DNA from: Garcia nutans
Lineage: Eukaryota > Streptophyta > Magnoliopsida > Malpighiales > Euphorbiaceae
NCBI GenBank assembly: GCA_947685225.1
Contig: CANTUV010000012.1
Span: 868,001 to 932,000, forward strand
DNA length: 64,000 bases
Direction of reading: 5' to 3'
Each line of letters starts with the position of its first letter. Position 1 is the stretch's first letter. Shown here in pieces: positions 35,994 through 48,513 of this stretch. The notes beneath the pieces were generated by a model, which saw nothing but the letters and a program-made list of their open reading frames with translations, searched no databases and was not told the origin of the DNA. The position numbers and the translations under genes were made by a program.

Positions 35994-36611
35994 ACTTCTG
36001 TAAAAGAGGGAATAATATTTGTAGGGTAGTAAATGGTAAATCTCATTGGAATGTCAATTTGGCAGTTTTCCATTGTAAATGTTATGTTGTAATGATATAT
36101 CAGTTCTGTGTCTGGAAAGCACTGCTAGTTGACATTTTTCATTTTGTTTCAAGTAGGATGGGAAATAGATAATGTAATTGAAACAGCAATATTTATTTAT
36201 GAAATTGTAATCATTAATGTACGCTTTACAAATGCTGCATATTATTAATGAAAAATCTTACCTTAATAATTAATGAAAAATTAAGCTTGTGCATTATTAT
36301 GATCTATGAATTACTTGCAATTTACATTTTCTTTTTATCAAGTTTGCTCTAAAACATTTTATTATTTCTCCTTTTATTTATTTGCATAAATAAAGATAAT
36401 TAATATAAAGCGAATTACCTGTGAAAATATTCATAAGCATAATTCATAAATCTTTTTTCAAGATTTAATTTTTTTTCAGAGAAACTTGGTTTTTTTTTCT
36501 AATGAACGCAAACAAATATTTTTTGTTCTCAGCAACAATAGCAATTTCCCACTTAAACACTAAAAATATACAAATATAGACAGAATGAATAATAAGCATA
36601 CTAAAAAGAGT
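35994..36611. other. Tra1 3' flank and AT-rich spacer
   Basis: This stretch holds the former 3' UTR of Tra1 (several ATTAATGAAAAAT words near 36190-36285) and AT-rich spacer between two convergent genes. No coding sequence was recognised. Confidence 0.6.
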
Positions 36612-37028
36612 GGAGATTTCTTTCATCATTAACATTTTATTTGCAGTCATCAATAAAATCTCAAATTAATTTTTCAGTTTCTCAAACTTTCGTCAGTGTC
36701 AAGCAAAATGCAAACCAATAAATCAAAATTAACAAATCCCATACTCCCAAACAATGTGGTGTCGAGTTAGACACAACCCAACTAAATCAAATTATCCAAC
36801 AAAGTTCAATCTTCTTCTTCTTGGAGATTTCTTTCATCATTAACATTTATTTGCAGTCATCAATAAAATCTGATTAATTTTTCAGTTTCTCAAACTTTTG
36901 TCAGTGTCAAGCAAAATGCAAACCAAGAAATCAAAATTAACAAATCCCAAACTCCCAAACAATGTGGTGTCGAGTTAGATACAACCCAACTAAATCAAAT
37001 TATCCAACAAAGTTCAATCTTCTTCTTC
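36612..37028. repeat. 211-bp tandem duplication across the 3' end of the minus-strand gene
   Basis: The segment starting GGAGATTTCTTTCATC occurs at 36612 and at 36823. The two copies are nearly identical up to the TTCAATCTTCTTCTTC end. The duplicated unit includes the 3' UTR and the last few codons plus stop of the minus-strand gene; the outer copy is downstream and non-coding. Confidence 0.88.
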
Positions 37029-38517
37029 CTCCATACGAAATCTCAGGTGCTTCCCCTTAGGAGTTGGCAAACCCTTCAAATGTAAAACACTTGGTGACGT
37101 AGTTTCTTCTTCAACAATCTCATCATCACTGTTATAGCTAAATCTTGTATGCTTCTTCCCTGCAAATTTAGCAGCAGCCATGGAGTTCTTATTCTTATTC
37201 TCACTCATACTTATTTTTCCAATTCCTTCACATAATGCATCCACTAATCCTCCAACATCATTGCCATAATAATCATTATCAGAGTAATACTCTTCTTCTT
37301 CTTCAATCATTTTTTCTTCCTCATCTTCATCATTAGTACTTGCATTAACTTCAATAGACCAGTAAGAGGAACTATCATCATCTTTTGTTGGTGAAGATTT
37401 GTCCACTTGACAAGTAGTCAAAACAGATGAACATTCTGATGATAAATCAGAAATCTCAGATTTCTCAGAAAAATCCAGCATTAATGATCTTGTTAGACTT
37501 TTTTGCGATTCAAGACTCTCTTGCTTCTTAGTCCCATCAAATATCTCACTTACCACCTGCCATTTTTTCAATCATATACACATTAATGCCCCAGATGATA
37601 ATTTTCAGTTCCAATCAGATTCCATGTCATAATTTTCAATTTCAATTAAAATCCAGGTGATAATTTAAGAACAAAACATTATTTTCCCAAGAATTCCAAT
37701 TGTACAAGTACAGAGTTAACAAATAAAGAATCCTGCATTAATCAGAATTTGAGAACCCAACTTCAATTTTTTTAGAATTAACAAATAAAGAAGAAGATTT
37801 GTAATTAATTTTAATCAAACCTGACAAATCTTCAATTGTTCTTCAATTACAGGTAAAGGAGTATCAGAAGCTGAGCCATTGTTGTTAATACTTCCATCTT
37901 CTCCAGAAAGATCAGGAACTTGTGGTGTATTAGCCGGAGTAGGCGCAAGAAGACCCATTGGAGAATTGCAAAATCCTTGAAGATGGAGAAAAGGACGATT
38001 CTCTAATGAGATCTTTGAGAGCTCGGCTTCTCCTTCAACTTTGTACAAAAGGGTCTTCACTTGACTCCTAAGCAATGCTTCTCCAGAACCAGGTGTATTA
38101 TTGTTCTTGGCTCTATTAAAGCTTTTCTGCTTGGCTATGGCAGAGGATGGGGTCTCTAATATGCTACCCGTAGCAAGCCCAACAATCGGTGAATCATTTG
38201 TTATATCAACAAGTGCAGATCGATCTTGCTGTTGTTGAATTGCATTTCTTCTTCTTGATTTTGAAACCCCTTTTTCAGAATCTTCAATTTTCCCTGAAAA
38301 ACATCATTAAAGAACAGAAATCTTTTTAAACCAAATGCATGAAACAAATCAGGAAACAATTTGAACTCCATTTCCAATCAGTCAGAGACAAAGATTTCAA
38401 TAAAGAAAGCATTTGAAATCACTCACTTGAGAGGGGAATGTTATTGTTGTTAGTGTTACTAAGAGCAGCCAGAGTTTGAGATCTTGTGACTCTTTTTGTC
38501 GATGATGGAGTCTCCAT
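37014..38517 (-). CDS. Plant-specific nuclear-type protein with D-box, three exons (G2/M candidate)
   Basis: Minus-strand exons 38517-38427, 38293-37821 and 37556-37014 (91, 473 and 543 bases) have GT-AG borders and give 368 residues with no defect. The start is the ATG of METPSSTKRVTRSQ. Residues 44-46 are RRR. Residues 55-63 are RSALVDITN, an exact RxxLxxxxN destruction box as in mitotic cyclins, followed by DSPIVGLATG. A region rich in Ser/Thr-Pro sites follows (APTPANTPQ around residue 145). The C-terminal third is very acidic (EEEKMIEEEEEYYSDND) and the end is LKGLPTPKGKHLRFR plus acidic residues. There is no catalytic domain, signal peptide or membrane segment. I do not recognise the family by name. 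With the promoter's MSA elements it looks like a cell-cycle protein degraded through the APC/C (inference). Confidence 0.85.
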
Positions 38518-38619
38518 TGAAGCGCAATTTCAAGAAGATGTTAGAGAAGGAAAGTCAATACAAAATTCAAAAGGAAAACAGAAAGTAGATTTTTTTTGGG
38601 GCAAAGTTTAAACTTGACA

Positions 38620-38731
38620 AGGTTTATAAAAGCGAAATTTGATAGGGGAGGTTTAAACGGTCACATGACCGTTAGAGCGCACGCAAAATTATGGATTCAC
38701 ACGTTTGGGAAAAGAACAAACTAGCCGTTAC
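38620..38731 (-). promoter_or_regulatory. Promoter of the D-box gene: TATA box and three MSA-type elements
   Basis: A palindromic TTTATAAA (38623-38630) lies about 110 bp before the start codon. Upstream on the minus strand are TAACGGCTA (38730-38722), TAACGGTCA (38674-38666) and the opposite-facing AACGGTCA (38656-38663). The last two form an inverted pair. AACGG-core MSA elements bind MYB3R factors and confer G2/M expression in plants. Confidence 0.65.
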
Positions 38732-38779
38732 ATCGCATCCGGTTTATATTTGTACAGTTCTTTCAGTTTCTAACTTTTT

Positions 38780-40620
38780 ATTTTTCTTTTTTAATGAAAT
38801 AAATTGACTTTAGAAAGTCAATTATTCAAGTCTTTTATTCTATTTCCTATAGTACTAGAGATTTTTTTTTAAATAAATCAGATATTTAGATTTTTTTTAA
38901 ACCTTTATAATTTTTTTAATCTTAATGAATTTTTTATTTTATTAATTTATTAGTTTATACCTCAATTGGGCATTAATTTTAATTTTAGCAAATAATTTAA
39001 ATGAGTGAAATTAATTAGATTGGCTAATTTGCCAAAATTGATCCAAATCTTAATTATATTTAATATATGACTTTCTTTTTAATCCTGTTTATTTTTTATT
39101 GTTAGAAGAATCACATAAAATTTAATTTTCAAAAAAAAAATCACATAAAATTGTAAAGTTATTTATTTTTCCATCTTTTACAATGTTTTAACCGTAAATT
39201 CATAGATTCTACCATTTTTTTTCTTTTACATTTTAAGAGGTGGAAAATTCACATTTTCATAAAAGTTCATAAATAGTGATATTTTAACATTATTGCCCTA
39301 AAATTATAATAAAATTTAGATGGAAATATATTATATTGTTGTATTTTAGATATAAATTAAGAGTGGGTATATATTTTTGAAATTAGAAAAGAAAAATAGA
39401 TATTTTTTATAAAAAAAAAAAAGGAAAGTGAATATTTTTAAAAAAATTTTGATCTTTTGGAATTTTTTGGTACAAAATCCTTTTTTTCTAGTAAGGTTGT
39501 TTATAATGTATTAAAAAAAATAGACTTTTTTTTTTGCAAGTAATTAGAGAGGAAAAGAGATGGCTAGATTTTGTCATTGCGTAATTAAAATTTTAGTCTT
39601 ATATGTTAATTAGATATGTTGATATTTTTATTTTAATATTGAGAAAGTGATCTTAAAAATTAAATAATTTCTAAAAATATTTTATAACATATAACAAAAT
39701 TTTTTAATTTTTAATTATAAAATAAATATATGATTATAAATTTATGATAATTTTTAATTATTAAATAATTTTTAAAAATAATTTATAACATATAATTAAT
39801 AAATCTCTAATTTTTAATTATAAAATAAACATTATAAATTTATGATAAATTTTAATTATATATTTATTATCTTAATTTGATAAACATTAATTTATCATCT
39901 TAATTATACATTTAACATATTTATGTATTTCTTGAACATTTAAGGCAAATATATTTGGATTGAGTTTTTAATAGGGATATTTAAAAAAAAAAAAAACCTA
40001 AAACATAAATTAGTTTTCATATATAAGACGGATAAAAAAATGTTTCAAAAGTACGGTTGCTGCGAAATTTTTCTTTAATAAATTTACAGAAAATTGTGTC
40101 ATTCTCTTTATTGGCCACTTTCTTTATAAATGGCCATTCTTTTTAGAAAAGGCGATCATTTATATATATATTTATTTATTTTATCTCAATCTTAAAATAA
40201 TTTTTTTAAAATATTAAATTACAAATATTTATATTAAATTTCTATTTATATATCATAAATACCCATAAACATTTACATATGCTTTTATTTTTATTTATAT
40301 TAATATATTTTATTTAATTTGAATTTTTAAAATAATTTTAGCATATATTATTAAACATATTTTTTAATATAAAATTATAAAAATATCATTTTATAACAAT
40401 CCCTTTTTATTTTTTTAACCATCAATCCCATTTATTTGGATACACATTATAGATCAAAAGCATATTATATTACTAAAAGCAAAAGTAATAAATATTACAA
40501 TAAGTAGAATTATAATAAAAATTTGTCATTTTAAAGATCCTATCAACTTCTATTATCATTGAATTATAAAATCTCAATAATAACAATAACCTAAAAATGA
40601 ATAACAATTAACAATTCTAA
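38780..40620. other. AT-rich intergenic DNA
   Basis: This is A/T-dominated sequence with poly-A and poly-T runs and no recognisable gene. Short segments repeat loosely, for example TAATTTTTAATTATAAAATAAAyAT near 39703-39730 and 39810-39832. Confidence 0.65.
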
Positions 40621-41410
40621 TTCCTTGTATGTTTAATTCAATAAACTTCAAAATTCCATCACCGGACTTTTGAATTCTGTTCATTATGCTAAGAAGAGTT
40701 CTGGTAGAAAAAAGAAATCCATATACCAAACCTTGATGAGATTCAATAATGTTGACTTAAATCCAAGTTAAAATAAAACCTTTGCCTAACTTTTAACACT
40801 TTGAGCCAATTTTCATATGCCTGAGAAAATAAACATAGATTAACATTTCACTTATATTTGCCCCCATCGCCTAAGGAGGTTGTTAATAAACAATTAATCT
40901 GCTCAAAAACCATCAATTTGTTAATGTTTGTTTAATTAGCAATCAGATTAAACAAGAAAAATAATATTTCTTCGAGAAAGAGCACGTTCTTTGAGCAATC
41001 TGCTCTTTAACAATTTCTTTCTGCTCTTCAATAATGAAAATTAAAGCTAATGAAAATAACAAAAATACATAAAACAAACCTCACAAATAGCATAGATGAA
41101 ATTAGCAAAGGAAAACCTAGAAGAGCAACCAAGTAATTGCTGCAGTAGATCGATTGGAGAGAGAAATCCCAAATAATTCACACTTCATAATCAAATTCTC
41201 GACAGAGTGATAATCGGAGATAACAGATTTTGGAGTTCTATGGATTTCAAAAATTCGACAATAGAACATATATAAATTTCAAAGAGAAAAATCGCCATTC
41301 TAGCGGCTGAGGGTGGAAATTAAAAGACTCATTTGCGCCCATTTAAGAAAATCTCCAAAATTTCGCCTTAATATAGGGGCAAAAATTTTAGGCGCCCTTT
41401 CTTTTATACT
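40620..41410 (-). other. Possible 5' end of a lost or captured gene
   Basis: Base composition is richer than the surroundings. On the minus strand a leader-like segment (41300-41090, with CTCTCCAATCGATC) ends in a donor-like GTTTGT near 41080. Further down, GCGATGGGGGCAAATATAAGTG near 40875-40855 offers a start codon with MGANIS. No continuing coding region is visible before the AT-rich DNA resumes. This may be a gene fragment or coincidence. Confidence 0.25.
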
Positions 41411-41529
41411 TCATTTTTTGTACCCTATTTGTCCAAGGGCGGTTTACAAAACCATCTCTCTCAATTGGATGCTAAAACTCTTTCTTTATTTTTTTTCCAG
41501 TAGCATGTTATATATGATAATATATATTG

Positions 41530-42030
41530 ATTATTTTATAATAAAATATTAATATATAAATTAATATATATTATTATATATTTATATATATTACATATAA
41601 TAATATATATAAATTAATTTATAAAAAAAATATCGATATATAATTAATATATCTTAATATATATTATATATAATAATATATATTAGTTGATTTGTAATAA
41701 AATATCAATATACAGACTAATATATATTGATATATATTACATATAATAATATATATTAGTTAATTTGTAATAAAATAATAATATATAAACTAATATATAT
41801 TGATCTATATTACATATAACAATATATATCATGATTTGTAATAAAATATTAATATACAAATTAATATAAGTTGATATATGTTACACATAATAACATAAAT
41901 TAGTTGATTTACAATAAAATAATAATATACGAATTAATATATATTGATATATATTACATATAATAATATATATCAGAATTTATAATAAAATATTAATATA
42001 TAAATTAATATATATTAATATATATTACAT
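41530..42030. repeat. ~72-bp AT-rich minisatellite
   Basis: The phrase TAATAAAATATTAATATA recurs with variation at about 41541, 41621, 41696, 41769, 41841, 41913 and 41984. Each is followed by a TAATATATATTGATATATATTACAT-like segment (given here only as an approximate pattern). That makes six to seven copies of a ~72-bp unit. Confidence 0.8.
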
Positions 42031-42624
42031 AAAATCTCATATACTTACCGTATAACTGAAACATAATTTATATATAATTATATAATTAAAACAACCTATA
42101 TATAATTATAATTAAAATTTTATATAATCAAAATTAATTAATTAATTAAAGCATAATTTATGTTAACTAATTTTAAATTATATTTCATACACTTTTAAAT
42201 ATAAAAATAAAACATAATAATAATTCATTATTCATAATTTATATTACATAAAAATATTTTAAAAAATAAATATTTGTATGGTTGCATAAAAAATACAAAT
42301 ATAAATATGCATGGAAAAAAAAGAAAAAAAACAAAAGAAACAATATAAAAAAAAAAGAAAACAAATAGATAAAAGAAAAAAATTTGCACTCGAAAAAAAG
42401 CAAAATGAACATATTCTCAATTTTACCATATAAATAAAAAAGAAAAAAAGTAAAGTTATGTAAATGTGAAAAGTGAAAAGCATGAAAATGAAAAAAAAAA
42501 AAAAACATATGCCCATATAAATGAAAACAGAGAAACGAAATCTCGTATTCAGTGTAAATTCCTCTATTAACAATAATAGGCAGATTTGTCCATACTTCTT
42601 AATAAGTTGGTCCCTATAAACATA

Positions 42625-42805
42625 AATTACTATTTAGTATGAAAATTTTAGATTAAATTATAAGTTGGTCCATAGTTCTTAATAAATTTAATAAATATTT
42701 CATTGATTTTTTTATAATTACTATTTAGTATGAAAATTTTAGATTAAATTATAAGTTGGTCCATACTTCTTAATAAATTTAATAAATATTTCATTGATTT
42801 TTTTT
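42625..42805. repeat. 91-bp direct duplication
   Basis: AATTACTATTTAGTATGAAA begins at 42625 and again at 42716. The copies are nearly identical to the TTTCATTGATTTTTT end. Confidence 0.85.
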
Positions 42806-42920
42806 ATCATAAAGTTGTCGATATATAAAAATTTATTAACCGAATTGTTAAATTAATAAAAAGACAAAATTTAACCCTTTATATATTAAATAATCATAAA
42901 AATTAGAAATTTATTTATAA

Positions 42921-42958
42921 GTAGTAGTAGTAGTAGTAATAATAATAATAATAATAAT
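42921..42958. repeat. GTA/ATA trinucleotide microsatellite
   Basis: About six GTA units run directly into about seven AAT units. Confidence 0.9.
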
Positions 42959-44876
42959 ATCTCCATCCCACTAAAATTGTTAATGCTTCTCCAATTACAT
43001 TTATTATTTTTTTCTTCTTTCTTATGATAGAAAAAAAAGCTAAAAATTTATTTTTTTTTTTGCAAATTTATTACATGATATTTATCTAATTTAAATTTAT
43101 TTTTATATCAAAAGGTTGAATTTTATTTATTCAATTTAATAATTCTTTCTTATTTAAAAAGATTAAAATTATCTTACTGATAACTAGCATGTTATTATAA
43201 AATTATCATCATTTTGTTATTTAATATACTAAATTGTTATTTTCTATGTCTATATGTTTCTTCAAAAAAAAATACTAAAATTATTTTATGAAAAATAATA
43301 TTTAAATAAAAATCAAATATTAATATTTTTTTTAATAAACATTAAAAATATTAATAATAATAACTAGTAATATTTGTATCAAACACCAATACCTGAACCA
43401 AACATAAGCTAAATGTGTCAACTTCCATATACAAAACCATACAATTCAACCATAGAAATAGAGCATTCCCCATACTAATAACAAAACCCATTAATCCACC
43501 ACCTCCTATTTGACCTTTTTTTAACCTGTTTGGAAATTAAAACTTTATAATAATTTTATTTATTATTTATTAAATTATTAACTTTTAGGTTAACTCTCTC
43601 AAATCTATGTTAACTTGAAATGATAATTCACAAATAGACGTCAACTCTCTTGAGCCTTCACTCCCACTAGGCATTCTTCATGAAATCAACCTCTTTTTGA
43701 TTTTGTATCTCCACATGTACAACAATTAGTATGACAATTACACAAAAGAGCTCAAATGCTCTGTGAATTTATTTTACAATCAAAACTAGTATTTAGCAAT
43801 GCATTTGCAACCCAATTAATAACAAAAGAATAACTACTGCAAACCCATTTATGAAATCATATCATAGTTTCTAAGTTTTTAACAACCTTTAACAACTCAT
43901 AACATATAGTAACAACCCTTTAATAAGTCATAATAACCTTCAACAATATATAATATTGCTTTAAATAAAATCTCATAATCTTCATAACACTTCATTAAAG
44001 TAATTTTTAAAAATTTAAAAATTAAAAGAAAGAAGAAAGGAAAAGATCCAAACTTACGGTAAAATGCAAAAAAAATTAATTAATAAATTTCTCTTATTAT
44101 CATCGTCGTTAAAAAATATAATTATTTATAGATAAATTTATAAATTACCTATTTAAATAGATCAAGATTTTATATAGATTGAATGAAATGAAAAAAAAAA
44201 AAAAGTTGATTAATAAAAAAAAAAGAGATAGAAAAGAGGATGAGACGACTTGAGAGAGAATTGTGCTTTTTTTAGGGCAAATGGTATTATTATATAAAAA
44301 AGTCTATATAAAATTAATGGCATCTAAAATTTATTAATGCTTTATTTATGGATATTTATTTTGTTAAATTCCCAATTTAATGAGGATATTAGCCAAATCA
44401 GCCAACAAATCCTATTGGCTAAATTTGGCAGCAAACTTGCCACCATGAATTCAAGTCAGCAGCAGATTTTGATAAATAAATATATCATTTTTCTACTCAT
44501 TATTCTGTAAGTGAAAGATATAATTCTTCATTCATACTTTTTAAAATAAAATGTCTATTTGTATTTTGAAATAATACAAATTTATATTTGATTTAATAGT
44601 AATTGTATCCATGATTTAAGCAAAACATGACCAGAATATAAAATTGACAGAGACATGAAAGTTGATATGTTTGATTAATAAAAAAAAATTCAGAAAATTC
44701 AAAAAATATATATAAAAATAAAAGTTCAGATAATTTATTTTTCAAAAGTTGGCTTGAATTGAAATTTATTACAACCAAAAGTATATGCAAAAAGAAAAAA
44801 AAAATGTAAATATGAGAACAGTAAAAGTCTTATATTTTATAGGACGATAGTCAATGATTTAAGCACATGTGACAAA

Positions 44877-44901
44877 AATAATAATAATAATAATAATAAT
44901 A
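44877..44901. repeat. ATA microsatellite flanked by AAGCACATGTGA
   Basis: An ATA/AAT run of about 25 bp lies between two copies of AAGCACATGTGA, with a third copy at 45003. Confidence 0.9.
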
Positions 44902-45712
44902 AGCACATGTGAGGTTATTCTCCACGGAAAGGTTAGGGTTGGATTCTCCAAAAACGATTTTTGAAGACCGAGCTTATTAAAAAAAAAAATTAAAAAAAAC
45001 ATAAGCACATGTGATAAAAATTGATGGATTCCTGAAAATTCATATATTTGATTTTTTTTAAAAAAAAATTGCATTATTAAGTTATAATTTGCCCAAATGC
45101 ACAAATGACAAATTTTACGAATTAAATTGAATATAAAATAAAGGTAAATCTCGTTTATGGAAGAAAATATTCAAATATATTAACTCTTGATCCTTAAAAA
45201 TAAAACTGAAGTGTATATTAATTAAATTATTTTAGATAACTAAAGATCATTATAAATAATTGTATCCATACTTAACTGTATGGCTTAAAAATAAAATAAG
45301 TTTTATTATTCTATCATATATTTAATAATATTTTAAGTATATAATTTTATTTTACAAAATTTTTAAAAAATATTTATTTTAATTAAAAATATAAATTTAT
45401 ATGTATTTTATTGTTATATCCCTATTTTAATATACAGAGGATATCTTTAATAATTTATTATTCACTTTTTGCACCAATCAAAATTAATTAATTATCTAAA
45501 ATTGATTAACATGCATTGAAAATAGCCAAGCTAATAAATACAACATCAAAAACAATACTCTATTTTATCTTTTAGTATTATTCTAAATATGAAATATTTT
45601 ATCTTAATACCACACATTTTTTTATTTTTAAAGCAATTATCAATAAATATACACATTACAAAATAAAACACTAAGAAAATTATTTATAATAAATAATATT
45701 AATTATGAGTAT

Positions 45713-48513
45713 AACAGAGATGAAGATGAACGTCCAAAAGTTGCATACATTAAATTTAGCAATGATATTCCGGTGATTTCACTGGCCGGAATTGATGGTA
45801 ATAAGAAAGCTGAAATATGTAAACAAATAGTTGAAGCTTGTGAAGACGGGTATTTTTCAGGCTGTTGATCATGGGGTTGATTCTAAACTTATTTCTGAAA
45901 TGACCCGTCTTGCTAAAGAGTTCTTTGCCTCGCCGCCGGGAAAAGCTCCGGTTTGATATGTCCGGCGGCGAGAAAGGTGGTTTTTTTTATTGTTTCTAGC
46001 CATTTGCAGGTATTTTATTTTACCAAATATTATAGCATGCATGGCTAATTTAATATGGTACGATGATGTTTATAGTTACTGCAGAAGATCCTTAATTTAT
46101 GTCGTTTTCATAGGAAATATTTTGCCTGAGAAATTACATAATGCAACTGTAATTTCATATCTTTATTGAAATATTGAAATAGTAAATTAATTAGATAATA
46201 ATAGTGATGATATTTTATTAAAAATATATATCCTATAATTTTTTGATGTGAATCTTATAAAATGCTTAGTTAAAATGATAATCATATTATATAATATTTC
46301 AAATTCACTTTTTTAAGTTATTGATTTTATGTTTTTTATAGACATTTATAATATTATGTAAATTAGAGTTATTTTAAGCATAATTAAAATTTTATATATA
46401 AATTATTTGTGAATTGAAGAAAAGAAAAGAAATTTATTTCAAAAAGTTGCAATACATTTCCAAATCGAATAGTCAACCAAACATGCTTATATTACTCTTT
46501 TATTTCCTTTCTTACCTAAACTTCCTTTTCATGTTCCTTTCTTGATTTCTCTTTCTCAAACAGGAAAATAATTTTAACTATTTATATCGTTTCTTAATAT
46601 AATTGGATTAGACGAATCTTGAAAATTATTTATTACAATTGACAATTATTTAGCAACTATTACTTGAGAAATATTATTAAAAATGAAAAAATTATGAGTC
46701 AGACAATATAACTTAATTAATGGAGAAAATTGCAAGCTAGCTGGCTGAATTTATGAAAATTTAGAGGATTTTTCTTAGAGGCTCGACTTATGGCTATGTC
46801 TAGTTAAAAATAAGGAAAAATTATGATTCTTATTAGATTTTTTAAAATTTTTAATTTTTTTACTAGGGGCTTTTTAATCATTTTATAAAAATATATAATA
46901 AATTCATACTGAATTTATAAAAATTACTATGTGAATAATAAGCTTATAGTAAATTTTATATATATTATAGGAATTTGATAAATTTGCAAATTAATAAAAA
47001 AAATTATGATAAATTTTATATTTTTTTCTAATGATTTTAAAAAAAACTAATAATAATTTTACAATTAATTTAAAATATTTTTTCTAAAACATATAAAATA
47101 TGTTGATCAATGCAGGGAGAAACAGTGCAACACTGGCGTGAAATAGTGACATACTTCTCATACCCACTTAGGAGCAGAGACTATTCAAGGTGGCCAGACA
47201 AGCCAGAAGGATGGATTAAAGTAACAGAAGAATACAGCGAAAAGCTAATGGAACTTGCTTGTAAGCTTCTTGAGGTTTTATCAGAGGCAATGGGCTTAGA
47301 AAAAGAAGCTTTAACAAAGGCTTGTGTTGATATGGATCAAAAAGTTGTGGTGAATTTCTATCCAAAATGCCCACAACCTGACCTTACTCTTGGTCTAAAA
47401 CGCCACACAGATCCTGGTACTATTACCCTTTTGCTTCAAGACCAGGTTGGTGGTCTTCAAGCTACTAGAGATAATGGCAAAACTTGGATCACTGTTCAGC
47501 CTGTTGAAGGTGCTTTTGTTGTCAATTTTGGTGATCATGGTCATGTGAGTGTTATCATTATCTTTTCCCATTTTAATTCCTTTTCAATTTCTGTTTTCTT
47601 TCGGTGCTATAACCGTGAAGGAGTTGAATGAAACCAAAGTTTCATGTTCGGTTTTGAATTAGAGATGTTAAGATTGATAAATCAACTTTGACCATAACCC
47701 ATTGATAGAAATAATATATATGAGCCATAATCCCTTTTAACATAGAAAATGCTTAACATTTATGTGATTTATTGCATGCTATTTTGATTTCATCATATCA
47801 AAATTATATCTTGTGTATATATATATTGTTACTTTCAATGCTATAACCATAAAGGAGTTAGATGAAATCAAAATTTCATGTTCAATTTTGAATTAGAGAT
47901 TAAGGATGATGAATTAAATTTGACTGTAGTAATCTCTTTTAACATATAAACTATAATTGATTGTATATATTATTAGGTGTTTCATGTTCGATTTTGAATT
48001 AGAGACGTTAAAGATGATGAATTAATGTCGACAGTAATAATCTCTTTTAATATATAAACTATAATTGATTGTATATATTAACAGTTTCATGTTTGGTTTT
48101 AAATTAAAAATATTAAGGATGATGAATCAACGCCGACTATATCAATCCCTTTTAGCATATAAACGGTAATTGATTGTATATGTTGTTATTACTATGAGTA
48201 TGAGGCTTACAGTTCCTTAGCAATGGGAGATTCAAGAATCCAGACCATCAAGCAGTGGTGAACTGACTGCAGCAGGTTGTCCATAGCAACATTTCAAAAC
48301 CCAGCACCAGAAGCAACAGTTTATCCATTGAAGATTGAAGAATGAGCTAAGCCAGTGCTTGAAGAACCAATTACATTTGCTGAAATGTATAGGAGGAAGA
48401 TGAGCAAGGACCTCGAGCTAGCCAGGCTTAAAAAGTTGGCTAAGGAGCAACAATTGAAGGACTTGGAGAAATCCAAATTGGAAAGCAAGCCTATAGAAGA
48501 GATCCTTCCTTGA
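45713..48513 (+). pseudogene. F3H: Flavanone 3-hydroxylase (naringenin 3-dioxygenase) pseudogene
   Basis: F3H is the 2-oxoglutarate/Fe(II) dioxygenase that turns flavanones into dihydroflavonols. Exon 1 (45713-46009) starts at DEDERPKVAY with no start codon, so about the first 20 codons are lost. It has a 2-base loss after EACED, a 2-base loss near 45940 and four extra T's near 45985. Exon 2 (47116-47544, 143 codons) is perfect: KVVVNFYPKCPQPDLTLGLK, the HTD iron ligands near 47404, and the third ligand His in GDHGH. Exon 3 (48213-48513) has a 2-base loss near 48260 creating TGA and a further TGA at 48337-48339, but keeps RLSIATFQNPAP and the conserved end IEEIL. All GT-AG borders survive. 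Intron 2 contains repeats. Non-functional as written. Confidence 0.94.
47640..48190. repeat. ~105-bp repeats in F3H intron 2
   Basis: Units starting TTTCATGTTCGATTTTGAAT occur at 47640, 47874, 47980 and 48085. The last three are in tandem at about 105 bp. Each contains TTAAGGATGATGAATTAA-like and ATAAACTATAATTGATTGTA-like segments. Confidence 0.85.

Larger units (their letters stand above)
42030..45712. other. AT-rich intergenic DNA with simple repeats
   Basis: No gene was seen. It includes a purine-rich A/G stretch (42300-42500), a 91-bp direct duplication (42625-42805), a GTA/ATA microsatellite (42921-42958), an ATA microsatellite (44877-44901) and three copies of AAGCACATGTGA (44861, 44901 and 45003). 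Confidence 0.65.

Noticed and set aside
42239..42573. Two Phe-rich frames on the minus strand
   Set aside because: They come from an A/G-rich stretch read as poly-Phe; composition artefact.
47110..47631. An intact F3H gene from the long open frame
   Set aside because: The frame is only exon 2 plus intron; flanking exons carry frameshifts and stops and the start codon is missing.
47640..48190. CRISPR-like regular repeats
   Set aside because: Units are contiguous and intronic with no unique spacers, in a plant nuclear genome.
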